In this document: positions 42,984-50,302 of the stretch, one piece after another | Layout of the letters: each line of letters opens with the position of its first letter | How positions within the stretch are numbered: position 1 is the first letter of the stretch | Origin: Streptomyces thinghirensis | Lineage (GTDB): Bacteria > Actinomycetota > Actinomycetia > Streptomycetales > Streptomycetaceae | NCBI GenBank assembly: GCA_021502835.1 | Contig: JAKFGP010000008.1 | Coordinates: 372,001 to 436,000, forward strand | Direction: 5' to 3' | DNA length: 64,000 nt | Program-made: the position numbers and the translations under genes | The notes under the pieces: generated by a model | Database searches by the model: none | What the model was told of the DNA's origin: nothing | Seen by the model: the letters and a program-made list of their open reading frames with translations, nothing else

Positions 42984-44516
42984 TCAGCCGCGTACCTGGC
43001 CGAGCCACTGGAGGGTGCGCCGGATCTCGGCCGCGAGCGGGTGGCCGGGGCCGTGCAGGCGCTCCACGTCGTGCAGCAGCCGGGCCAGCGTCTCGTGGGC
43101 GGCGGCGCGGTCGCCGAGGGCGAGGAGCAGGTGGCCGATGCGGCGGCGGACGTCGTGGGCGAGGTCGGGGTCGCCGGCGACGTACTGGTTCTCGTAGTAC
43201 GGCAGCAGCGCGCGGTACTCGGTGAGGGCGGCCGCCGGTTCGCCGAGCTGTTCCAGGCACTGGGCGGCGTCGTAGCGGTGGCGCAGGGACTGCGGGTCGG
43301 CCTGGCCCGCCTCGGCGGCGCGTTCGTCGGCGAGGCGGCGCAGCTCGGGCAGGGCGCGCCGGTACTGGCCGTCGTCCATGAGGGTGGCGGCGTACTGCTT
43401 GCGCAGGGTGCGGACGACCGGGGAGCGTTCGCCGTGCTGTTCGGCGGCGGCGGGCAGGATCGCGCCGAGGATGTCGACGGCCTGGGTGATGCGGCCCTCG
43501 CCGAGGAGGCGCTTGACGTCGTCGACGGCGCGGGCGACGTCCGGCTTCTCGGCCTCGGCGGCGGGCGTCACGGGGGCCGGCTGGGGCGCGGGGGTGCGTG
43601 CGCGGTCGGGCCAGGGGGCGTGCGGGCGCACGAAGGGGCGGGTGGGGTCGAGGGGCCCGCCGGTGGGCATGCCGCGCGCGGGCAGCAGCAGCGCCAGGTG
43701 TTCGTAGACCTCCTGGGCGGAGGCGGGCCGGTGCTGCGGGTCCTTGGCGAGCAGGCGCAGGACCAGGGCTTCGAGCGCCTCGGGGACCTCGGGGCGGATG
43801 CGGCGCACGGGCAGCGGCGGTTCGTACAGGTGCCGGTGGAGGACGCCGAGGGCGGTGGAGCCGGCGAACGGGACGTCGCCGCTGAGCAGTTCGTGCAGGA
43901 GTACGCCGAGTGCGTACAGGTCGGTGTACGGGCCGACCGCGCCGCCCATCGCCTGCTCCGGCGCCATGTAGGCGGGCGAGCCTATGGGGGTGCCGGTGTG
44001 GGTGAGGCGGGTGGTGTCGGCGTCCATGACGGAGGCGACGCCGAGGTCGAGGACGGTGACGGTGCCGTCCTGCTTGACCATCACGTTGCGCGGCTTGAGG
44101 TCGCGGTGGACGATCGGCACGGCGTGCACGGCGCTCAGTACGGCGCACAGCTGGGCCGCTACCGCGACCGCCCACTGCCAGGGGTACGGGTCGTGTTCGG
44201 CGAGGTGGTCGGAGAGGTCGGCGCCGTCGACGTACTGCATGACGAGGAACAGCTCCTCGCCCTCGCTGCCCGCGTCGTGCACGGTGACGAGGCCGGGGTG
44301 GTCGACCTGTGCGGTCACCCGGCACTCGCGCACGAACCGGCGGCGCAGTTCGTCGGCCTCCTGGCCGGCCACCTTGTCGGGGCGCAGCAGCTTCACGGCC
44401 ACGCGCCGGTCGAGCCGCCGGTCGTACGCCGTCCAGACCTGGCCCATGCCGCCCTGGCCGATGAGGGTGGACAGCTCGTACCGGTCGGCGACGACACGTC
44501 CTGTCGCCACGGTCAC
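42984..44516 (-). CDS. Soluble Ser/Thr protein kinase with C-terminal TPR-like region
   Basis: A Hanks-type kinase of 510 residues, intact. Glycine loop YELSTLIGQGGMGQVWTAYD, ATP Lys in RRVAVKLLRPDK, catalytic loop IVHRDLKPRNVMV, metal loop VLDLGVASVM (DLG instead of DFG), activation end GSPAYMAPEQAMGG. The kinase domain covers ~10-270; a Pro-rich linker and a helical repeat region (~330-510; YRRALPELRRLADERAAEAG, AQCLEQLGEPAAALTEYRAL) follow, resembling TPRs. There is no transmembrane segment or PASTA domain. GTG 44516 overlaps the stop of the upstream membrane protein (GTGA), so the membrane protein may tether or be a substrate. Confidence 0.9.
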   Translation of the reverse strand: MTVATGRVVADRYELSTLIGQGGMGQVWTAYDRRLDRRVAVKLLRPDKVAGQEADELRRRFVRECRVTAQVDHPGLVTVHDAGSEGEELFLVMQYVDGADLSDHLAEHDPYPWQWAVAVAAQLCAVLSAVHAVPIVHRDLKPRNVMVKQDGTVTVLDLGVASVMDADTTRLTHTGTPIGSPAYMAPEQAMGGAVGPYTDLYALGVLLHELLSGDVPFAGSTALGVLHRHLYEPPLPVRRIRPEVPEALEALVLRLLAKDPQHRPASAQEVYEHLALLLPARGMPTGGPLDPTRPFVRPHAPWPDRARTPAPQPAPVTPAAEAEKPDVARAVDDVKRLLGEGRITQAVDILGAILPAAAEQHGERSPVVRTLRKQYAATLMDDGQYRRALPELRRLADERAAEAGQADPQSLRHRYDAAQCLEQLGEPAAALTEYRALLPYYENQYVAGDPDLAHDVRRRIGHLLLALGDRAAAHETLARLLHDVERLHGPGHPLAAEIRRTLQWLGQVRG

Positions 44517-45185
44517 CGTCCGCCCTCGTGGTTGCCGTTGCCGGTGCCGTTGCCGTCGTGCTTGCGCAGGTAGTCGCTGAGTTCGTCGAGCTCGGCACGG
44601 ACCTGGTCGATGCGGGCGGGGGCGGGGTGCTGGGGCGGCGGGGTGGGCGCGGGGCCCTGGGGCACGGGCGTCCGGGTCACCGGGGCCGTGGAGGCCGGGG
44701 CTTGCGGTATCGGCGCCTGGAAGCCGGGGTGCGGGGGCTGCGGGGCCGGGGTGTGCGGGGGCTGCGGTACGAGCGTGGGCGCGTACGGTCCGCGCGGGTG
44801 CGTCCGGCCGTAGTGCGCGGCGGGGGCTTGCGGCGGCGCGTAGCCGGTGAACTGCCGCGGTGCGGCGTGCAGGCGTATGTCCACCACCAGGAAGTAGGCG
44901 CTGGCCGCCGCCCCGATCAGTATGAGCGCGGCCATGGCGACGTCCGTCCGGCGGTCGCCCTCCGGCAGTGAACCGACCACGGCGAGGCAGCCGATGGACG
45001 CCGGCAGGCTCAGCCAGGCCACGGCCCAGTCGAGCCCCCGGCCGCGCAGTACGGCGATCCGGAACAGCGGGACGCAGGCGAGCAGACCGCACGTCAGAAA
45101 GCCCGCGGCGGCAACAGCACGCGCAGGGTGATGACGGTGGCCGCCCCGCGGGAGGGCGGCGGCCCGGCGGCGCTGTTGCCGTACA
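44513..45185 (-). CDS. Membrane protein with Pro-rich tail, coupled to kinase
   Basis: About 223 residues. Several N-terminal hydrophobic segments (TLRVLLLAAAGFLTCGLLAC, WLSLPASIGCLAVVGSLP, VAMAALILIGAAASAYFLVV) precede a ~100-residue Pro/Ala-rich cytoplasmic tail, and a short acidic helix (DQVRAELDELSDYLRKHDGN) ends the protein. A frameshift near 45110 splits the first helix. ATG 45185 follows AGGAGC. It is translationally coupled to the Ser/Thr kinase. The tail has several Ser/Thr in Pro contexts (PASTAPVTRTPV), plausible phosphorylation sites. Family not known. Confidence 0.7.
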
Positions 45186-45313
45186 TGACTGCTCCTGGAC
45201 GATGATGCCGACGTGCCGAACGGGCCGTTCGGCGTGAAAGTCCGAGCGTATAGGCCGGGGCCGACAGTGGTCCCCGGTTGTACCGAACCGTTGCCGTACC
45301 GATCACCACCAGG

Positions 45314-47545
45314 TCATCGACCGGGTGCCACCGTGCCGTCCGTGAGCCCGTCGTACATCCCGCGTACGAGCTGTTCGCCGAGGCGGCCCGCGAGCCTGAG
45401 CGCCCGTTCGAACTCGTCGAGGGCGCGGAAGCGGGCGCCGTAGCGGTGCTGGGCGTCGAGCGGGAGCCGGGGGAGCTGGAGGCGGCGGACGTCGAGGCGG
45501 GTGGCGGTGGAGGCGTAGCTGCTGGCCTGCCGGTTGTTGGCGGTGCCGCGCAGGAACCCGGCGAGGAACCAGGGGTCGAGGGCGGTGGGGTCGGGGCGCA
45601 GGAGGACGAGGCTGCGCCCCAGGGCGGCCCCCGCGGTGGCGTCGTCGATCACGCGCGCGACAGAACCGCCGCCGAGTACTGGGACGACGACGTCGCCCGG
45701 TTCGGTCAGTACGGCTTCCTCCTCGCTCTCGGGGAGGGTGCCGGAGGGGCCGGTGCCGGCGAGTACGTCGTGGTCGGTGAGTACCGGCACGCGCGCGTGG
45801 CCGCCGTTTCCGCCGGTGCGCAGTACCAGGGCGCCGCCGCGGGCGAGTTCGCCGACCGCGGTGAGCGGCCAGCGGGGCGCGGGGTGCGTGGTGTCGGCGG
45901 CCTCGGGGGTGAGGTCGGCGGTCAGGCGCAGGGTCCGGTCGAGGCGCTCGCGTACGTCCGTGAGCCGCCCGGCGCCGTCGGCGAGCGCGGGCGGCGGCAG
46001 GTGCCGGGCGGGGGCGAGGTCGACGTCGTCGTCGAGGAGTTCGATGACGGGCAGGGAGCGGGCCAGGCCCGGCCGGTCGTCGAGGCGGCCGACGCGGTCG
46101 AAGCCCCGCCAGGCGTCGAGCACGGCGTCCCGCACCGCCCGCCAGTCCGGTCCACCGCGTCCCTCGCCGGCGAACTGCCCCACGTCGGCGAGCAGCACCT
46201 CGGGCTGCGCGGGCGCCTTCTCGGGCCGGCGCAGCACCCACAGGTGGAGCGGGATGTTGTACGGCGGTGCCGCGCCGACGGGCAGCGCGACCACGGCCCG
46301 AAGGGCGCCCCGGCGCAGCAGGTCGGCGCGGATGCGGCGGCCGGAGCGGCGGGAGGCGGCGGCGGGCGGCATGAGGAGTACGGCCGTGCCGCCGTCCCGC
46401 AGGCGGGCGAGCGCGTGCTGCACCCAGGCCAGCTCGGACTCGGTGCGGGCCGGGAAGCCGTACTCCCAGCGGGCGTCGTAGGCGAGTTCGTCGTGTCCCC
46501 AGTTGCGTTCGTTGAACGGCGGGTGGCACAGGACGGCGTCGGCGCGCAGCTCGGGGAAGGCGTCGGCGCGCAGGGTGTCGCCGGCGGCGGCACGAACGCC
46601 GGCCCGGGTGTGCAGGGCGAGCCGGAGTCCGGTGAGCGCGGCGAGGTCGGGGGCGCCGTCCTGCGCGTACAGCCGCTGGTCGGCCTGCTCGGGGGCGGGG
46701 GGCGGGGCCGTCCGGCGCGGCGGCGCGCAGGAGGGCGCCGGTGCCGCAGGCGGGGTCGAGGACGGTGCGGGCGGGGGCCGGCGAGGTCCGCCATGAGGCC
46801 GGCCAGGTCGGCGGGGGTGAGCGTGTACTGGCGGAGGTTGGCGTCCAGGTGCCGGCCGAGCAGGAACTCGAAGGTCTGCCGGGCCCCCAGCTCGGCGGCC
46901 AGTTCGGCGGTGCCAGCGGAGGAGGGGGCCGAGGGGAGGACGGCGGAGGCGGTGGGGATGCTGAGGGCGGGGGTGTGGGCGGCGGGCGGGGTGAGGGGCC
47001 TGTCGTCGGGGTGTGGGGGTGGCCGTCGGGTTGGGCGGGGCGGTCGTCGGAGTACGGGGTGCGGTCGTCGGCGTGAGCGGGGCGGCCGTCGGGGTGTGAA
47101 CCGTCGGTGGCGTGTTCACAGACTCCGGAGCCTTCACGCGACCGTCCGGGTGGACGAAACGCGGTGTCAGCACCTGGTTCAGCGCCTCCGGCAGCATCGC
47201 GGCGAGCCGTTCGTCGGAGCCGGCGCTCACCTCCAGCCAGAGCGTGGGGCGGTCGTGGATCAGCAGCAGGACGCAGCCGGCGTGCGTGAGCGCGGCGACC
47301 GGACCCTCGGGATGGCCGACGAGCTGCTGCCAGACCCGTTCCCGCAGGGGGGACCTCGGCGAGCTTGCTGTGCTCGCGCAGCCACCCCTCGACCTCGGCG
47401 AGGGCGAAGGAGGGGCTGGTCTCGGTGCCCCCGACCGGCTTGGGAAGTCGGCGTGCCGACGGCGCCAGTTGCTCACGGCGGCCCGGCCGACGCCGGCGAG
47501 CCTCGCGATCCCGGCGGCGGTCACTTCTGTCGCGTTGTCCTGCAC
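45314..47545 (-). CDS. HTH - N6-adenine methylase - specificity-like fusion protein
   Basis: About 745 residues with three parts. The N-terminus is an HTH (TEVTAAGIARLAGVGRAAVS, NWRRRHADFP). The centre is a type I (HsdM/N6_Mtase) methylase fold: motif I TVLDPACGTGALLRAAA and motif IV region DAVLCHPPFNERNWG, where the usual Asn/Asp/Ser of the (D/N/S)PP(Y/F) tetrad is His. The C-terminal ~200 residues resemble a type I specificity domain (GELARGGALVLRTGG, EPGDVVVPVLGGGSVARVID, ALDPWFLAGFLRGTANNR, RRLQLPRLPLDAQHRYGARF). A Thr/Pro repeat linker precedes the methylase. Indels occur near 47445, 47355, 46785 and 46710. No restriction gene is adjacent. It may be a methyltransferase-derived regulator. 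Confidence 0.75.
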   Translation of the reverse strand: MQDNATEVTAAGIARLAGVGRAAVSNWRRRHADFPSRSGAPRPAPPSPSPRSRGGCASTASSPRSPLRERVWQQLVGHPEGPVAALTHAGCVLLLIHDRPTLWLEVSAGSDERLAAMLPEALNQVLTPRFVHPDGRVKAPESVNTPPTVHTPTAAPLTPTTAPRTPTTAPPNPTATPTPRRQAPHPARRPHPRPQHPHRLRRPPLGPLLRWHRRTGRRAGGPADLRVPARPAPGRQPPPVHAHPRRPGRPHGGPRRPPPAPSSTPPAAPAPSCAPPRRTAPPPAPEQADQRLYAQDGAPDLAALTGLRLALHTRAGVRAAAGDTLRADAFPELRADAVLCHPPFNERNWGHDELAYDARWEYGFPARTESELAWVQHALARLRDGGTAVLLMPPAAASRRSGRRIRADLLRRGALRAVVALPVGAAPPYNIPLHLWVLRRPEKAPAQPEVLLADVGQFAGEGRGGPDWRAVRDAVLDAWRGFDRVGRLDDRPGLARSLPVIELLDDDVDLAPARHLPPPALADGAGRLTDVRERLDRTLRLTADLTPEAADTTHPAPRWPLTAVGELARGGALVLRTGGNGGHARVPVLTDHDVLAGTGPSGTLPESEEEAVLTEPGDVVVPVLGGGSVARVIDDATAGAALGRSLVLLRPDPTALDPWFLAGFLRGTANNRQASSYASTATRLDVRRLQLPRLPLDAQHRYGARFRALDEFERALRLAGRLGEQLVRGMYDGLTDGTVAPGR

Positions 47546-47736
47546 CCGCACGGCTCCCCCTCGTCCCTGTGTGACGGCGAGCATACCGACGTACGCACGG
47601 TCAGACCGATTCACGCTCGTGTACACACTGACCCTCGTGAACTTGGTTGACTCGGTTCACACAGTCTGGTCTCATTGACCTCGCGAACGAGCGGCCGCCG
47701 GATGTGGTGGTCGCCGCATTGGGAGGGGACACAGTC

Positions 47737-48233
47737 ATGGGTATGAAGACCAAGGTCGCGCTGGGCGCCGTGGTGGGTCTCGTCGTCATCGGCGCGGTGT
47801 CGGCGAACTCCGGTGACGGGGGCGGTGACGGCAAGAGCGACAGCCGGACCTCCGCCGGCGCGAACGAGAAGCCCGGCGACGCGAAGGCGGACGGCGGTTC
47901 CGACGCGAAGCCCGCCGAGGACAAGGCCGCCGAGGACAAGGCCGTGGAGAAGGCCTCCCAGGCCGATCAGTTCAAGGCGTTCGTGCGGAAGAACGGAACG
48001 GCCGCGGAGAAGGACGCCGTCTCCACGTCACCAAGGTGCAGGGCGCCGAGGAGCAGAACGACATCCTCGACGCGGCCGACGTCTACACCGACTTCACCGG
48101 CGGCATCATGGGCGAGGGCACCGGCCCCGCCAACCTCATCGCCTCCGCGTTCGCCGACTGGAAGCAGAGCGAGAACGGCCTCGTCACCATCTACGACGCC
48201 GAGGGAGAGCTGCTCGGCAACGGCGAGTTCTGA
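47737..48233 (+). CDS. Small secreted or membrane-anchored hypothetical protein
   Basis: About 165 residues. A short basic start and hydrophobic helix (KTKVALGAVVGLVVIGAVSA) without a lipobox Cys precede a ~45-residue linker rich in Gly, Asp, Lys and Ala. The globular tail is FKAFVRKNGTAAEKDAVSHV, EEQNDILDAADVYTDFTGGI, NLIASAFADWKQSENGLVTI and ends EGELLGNGEF. One frameshift near 48022. ATG 47737 follows TGGGAGGGGACACAGTC. Divergent from the methylase fusion. The tail looks like those of Streptomyces proteins of unknown function. Confidence 0.65.
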
Positions 48234-48303
48234 CCACCCGAGCCCCCACCACAGGCGCCCGCGCCACCGGCATCCGTGCCACCGGCGCCCGTGCCCGGGT
48301 GAC

Positions 48304-49047
48304 TCACACCGGGTGCCGCATCCACACGTTCGGCTCGACGTACACCGCGTATCCGCGCTCCGGCTCGCAGCGCACGGGCACCAGGGCGCCGGGGACCTCG
48401 ATATCCCCGGCGGTGTCGAAGGGCAGTCCCGTCCAGCGCCGCCACTCGTCCAGCGAGCCGGAGACGGTCATGGAGGCCGGAGCCACGGAGTCGAGGGTGG
48501 CGCCGGCCCGGGCGTGGACGCGCAGCCAGGGGTCGTGGGGCAGACCGTCGGGACGCAGCCGCCGGGCGTACTCCTCGATGGGGGCGTGCGGTTCGAGGTG
48601 CTTGGCGCTGGGGCGCACGGGGGCGACGACCTCGCGGAAGCCGCGGGCGCGGGCGTTGTCGCGCATGGCGGCGAGCATCCGGCCGGACAGGCCGAGCCCC
48701 TGGGCGTGCGGGGCGACGGTGACGGAGATGGCGCTGACGGTGTCGGCGCGGACACCGCGGCGCAGGTCGCCGAAGGCCCAGACGAGCACCTCGCCCCAGC
48801 CCCGCGCGGGCAGCGTGCCGCGTCCCTCGGTGTGCAGGGCGAACGGCACGCTGTGGGCGTGGGCGACGACCTCGCCGTGCTCGTCCTCGGCGAACTGCAC
48901 GTACTCGGGCAGTTCGACGGCGATGCGCGGGTAGTGGGCGTTGCCCGACAGGTCCTCGACGGCGAACGCGGGCCAGCTGTCCGCCATTTCGCGGACCCGG
49001 TCCAGCATCTCCGGGCGCTCGGCGAGGCTCGATACCGTCAGCTTCAT
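48304..49047 (-). CDS. GNAT-family N-acetyltransferase
   Basis: 247 residues, intact. GNAT core: a central strand VSAISVTVAPHAQGLGLSGR carrying the acetyl-CoA loop (QGLGLSG), then MLAAMRDNARARGFREVVAP. The preceding strand GEVLVWAFGDL and the C-terminal part with DPWLRVHARAGATLDSVAPA fit larger single-domain GNATs. The substrate cannot be inferred. ATG 49047. Confidence 0.75.
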   Translation of the reverse strand: MKLTVSSLAERPEMLDRVREMADSWPAFAVEDLSGNAHYPRIAVELPEYVQFAEDEHGEVVAHAHSVPFALHTEGRGTLPARGWGEVLVWAFGDLRRGVRADTVSAISVTVAPHAQGLGLSGRMLAAMRDNARARGFREVVAPVRPSAKHLEPHAPIEEYARRLRPDGLPHDPWLRVHARAGATLDSVAPASMTVSGSLDEWRRWTGLPFDTAGDIEVPGALVPVRCEPERGYAVYVEPNVWMRHPV

Positions 49048-49114
49048 GGGGTCACCGTAGCCAGGAGGCCCGACGGGCCGAAAGCGGATTTCGCCGGCGC
49101 TTCCCGGGCCCGTT

Positions 49115-49891
49115 TCAGCCGCCGCACTGCCGCAGCATCGCCTGCCGGTCCGGTGCGGTCACCGCCAGTTCGTACTTGACGGCGACCTGCGCGAAGCGGA
49201 CGGCGTACGCGCACCGGATCGACTTGGCGGGCGGAAGCCAGGAGGCCGGCCCCGAATCGCGCTTGGCGGAGTTGGCGCGGCCCTGGACGGGGAGCAGGTT
49301 GAGCGGGTCGTTCGCCAGCTGTTCGCGTTTGCTCTCCGCCCACCGCGAGGAGCCCATCTGCCAGCTGTACGACAGCGGGACGACGTGGTCGATCTGGACC
49401 TCGCTCGCCTCTTGCTTGCGCCACTCGATGGTCGTGCCGGTGTACGGGTCGTCCAGCTTCATGGCGACGACCACGCAGTCGGAGCCGGAGCGGAAGCGCA
49501 GGTCCTGGCCGTCGCGTCGCAGTAGGTCGTTGCGCGTGTCGCAACCGTTCCGGGCGAGCGGCACGCCGTCGGCCGAGTCCATCCAGGCGTAGCCGAACTC
49601 GTCGCGGTCGTACCCCGTCCTGGGGCCGCGTCCCTTGGTCTTCAGGCCCTCGATGAGCCGCCGGGCCGTCGCCTCGTGGGGGCTGCCCGTGACCGGGGCG
49701 AGGCCGGGGTCGGTTCCGTCCGGGTTGCGCAGCGGGCTGACGGCCTGTCCCGCGGCCGGCGCCTCGGCACCGCCGCCCGGGGACGAGGTGCCGTCGCCCT
49801 CGCCCCCGAGGCCCTCGCATCCGGTGACCAGGGTCAGGGCGAGGACCGCGACCGCGGCCCAACCTGTACGGATCCTGCTGTGCCGCCTCAT
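49115..49891 (-). CDS. Secreted lipoprotein HNH endonuclease-like protein
   Basis: 258 residues, intact. Lipoprotein signal (TGWAAVAVLALTLVTGCEGL, lipobox VTGC), a Gly/Ser linker, then an HNH/DUF1524-type nuclease domain: EVQIDHVVPLSYSWQMGSSR (first His of the HNH) and LANDPLNLLPVQGRANSAKR (Asn and downstream Lys). Cys pairs (NGCDTRND, SGSDCVVVA, IRCAYAVRFA, MLRQCGG) suggest disulphides outside the cell. It probably degrades extracellular DNA for nutrients or acts on competitors. ATG 49891 has GGGGAGGG upstream; an extension to 49978 lacks signal-peptide character. Confidence 0.82.
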   Translation of the reverse strand: MRRHSRIRTGWAAVAVLALTLVTGCEGLGGEGDGTSSPGGGAEAPAAGQAVSPLRNPDGTDPGLAPVTGSPHEATARRLIEGLKTKGRGPRTGYDRDEFGYAWMDSADGVPLARNGCDTRNDLLRRDGQDLRFRSGSDCVVVAMKLDDPYTGTTIEWRKQEASEVQIDHVVPLSYSWQMGSSRWAESKREQLANDPLNLLPVQGRANSAKRDSGPASWLPPAKSIRCAYAVRFAQVAVKYELAVTAPDRQAMLRQCGG

Positions 49892-50026
49892 GCGTGCCCT
49901 CCCCTTGCCGTTCGCCGGTATCACCGTAGCGACGCAGAGGTCCAGACCACAGTGGGCTTTATTGGGCATGTGGGGCATATCTGTCGTACGGTCGACAGTG
50001 AGTCACGCCTCGGAAGGAGCTCCTGC

Positions 50027-50221
50027 ATGGGCATCCTCGACAAGATGAAGAGCATGGCCGGCAAGGACAAGGACAGGTCAAGGAAGATGTCCGACGCCGC
50101 CGAGCAACAGGTCAACAAGAGGACCGGTGGCAAGCACGAGAAGCAGGTCGACGCCGCGCAGCAGCAGGCCGAGGGCAAACTCGGCTTCGGGCGCGAGCGG
50201 GGCGGCCCCGACCAGCAGTAG
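50027..50221 (+). CDS. Rv0909/MT0933-type antitoxin-like small protein
   Basis: 64 residues, intact: MGILDKMKSMAGKDKDRSRK then DAAEQQVNKRTGGKHEKQVD. This is the MT0933-like antitoxin family (Rv0909 of M. tuberculosis). The neighbouring genes are an HNH lipoprotein and mfd; no SRPBCC-type Rv0910-like toxin is next to it, so a true toxin-antitoxin role here is unproven. Strong GGAAGGAGCTCCTGC upstream region. It ends in a 15-bp hairpin. Confidence 0.75.
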   Translation: MGILDKMKSMAGKDKDRSRKMSDAAEQQVNKRTGGKHEKQVDAAQQQAEGKLGFGRERGGPDQQ

Positions 50222-50244
50222 CGCGTTCCCGCACCTCGAACACA

Positions 50245-50280
50245 TCGAAGCCGTCCACGGGCCTGTCCCCGTGGACGGCT
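50245..50280. terminator. Hairpin terminator between convergent genes
   Basis: A perfect 15-bp stem (50245-50259 with 50266-50280; GAAGCCGTCCACGGG and its complement) and 6-nt loop, followed by TTC, between the antitoxin-like gene and the convergent mfd. Confidence 0.85.
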
Positions 50281-50302
50281 TCTTCAACGGGCGAACGGGC
50301 GC

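Noticed and set aside
46960..47110. Thr/Pro-coding repeat inside the methylase fusion considered as an insertion
   Set aside because: It stays in a linker position between HTH and methylase, and such linkers are common in Streptomyces proteins; no target-site duplication is seen.
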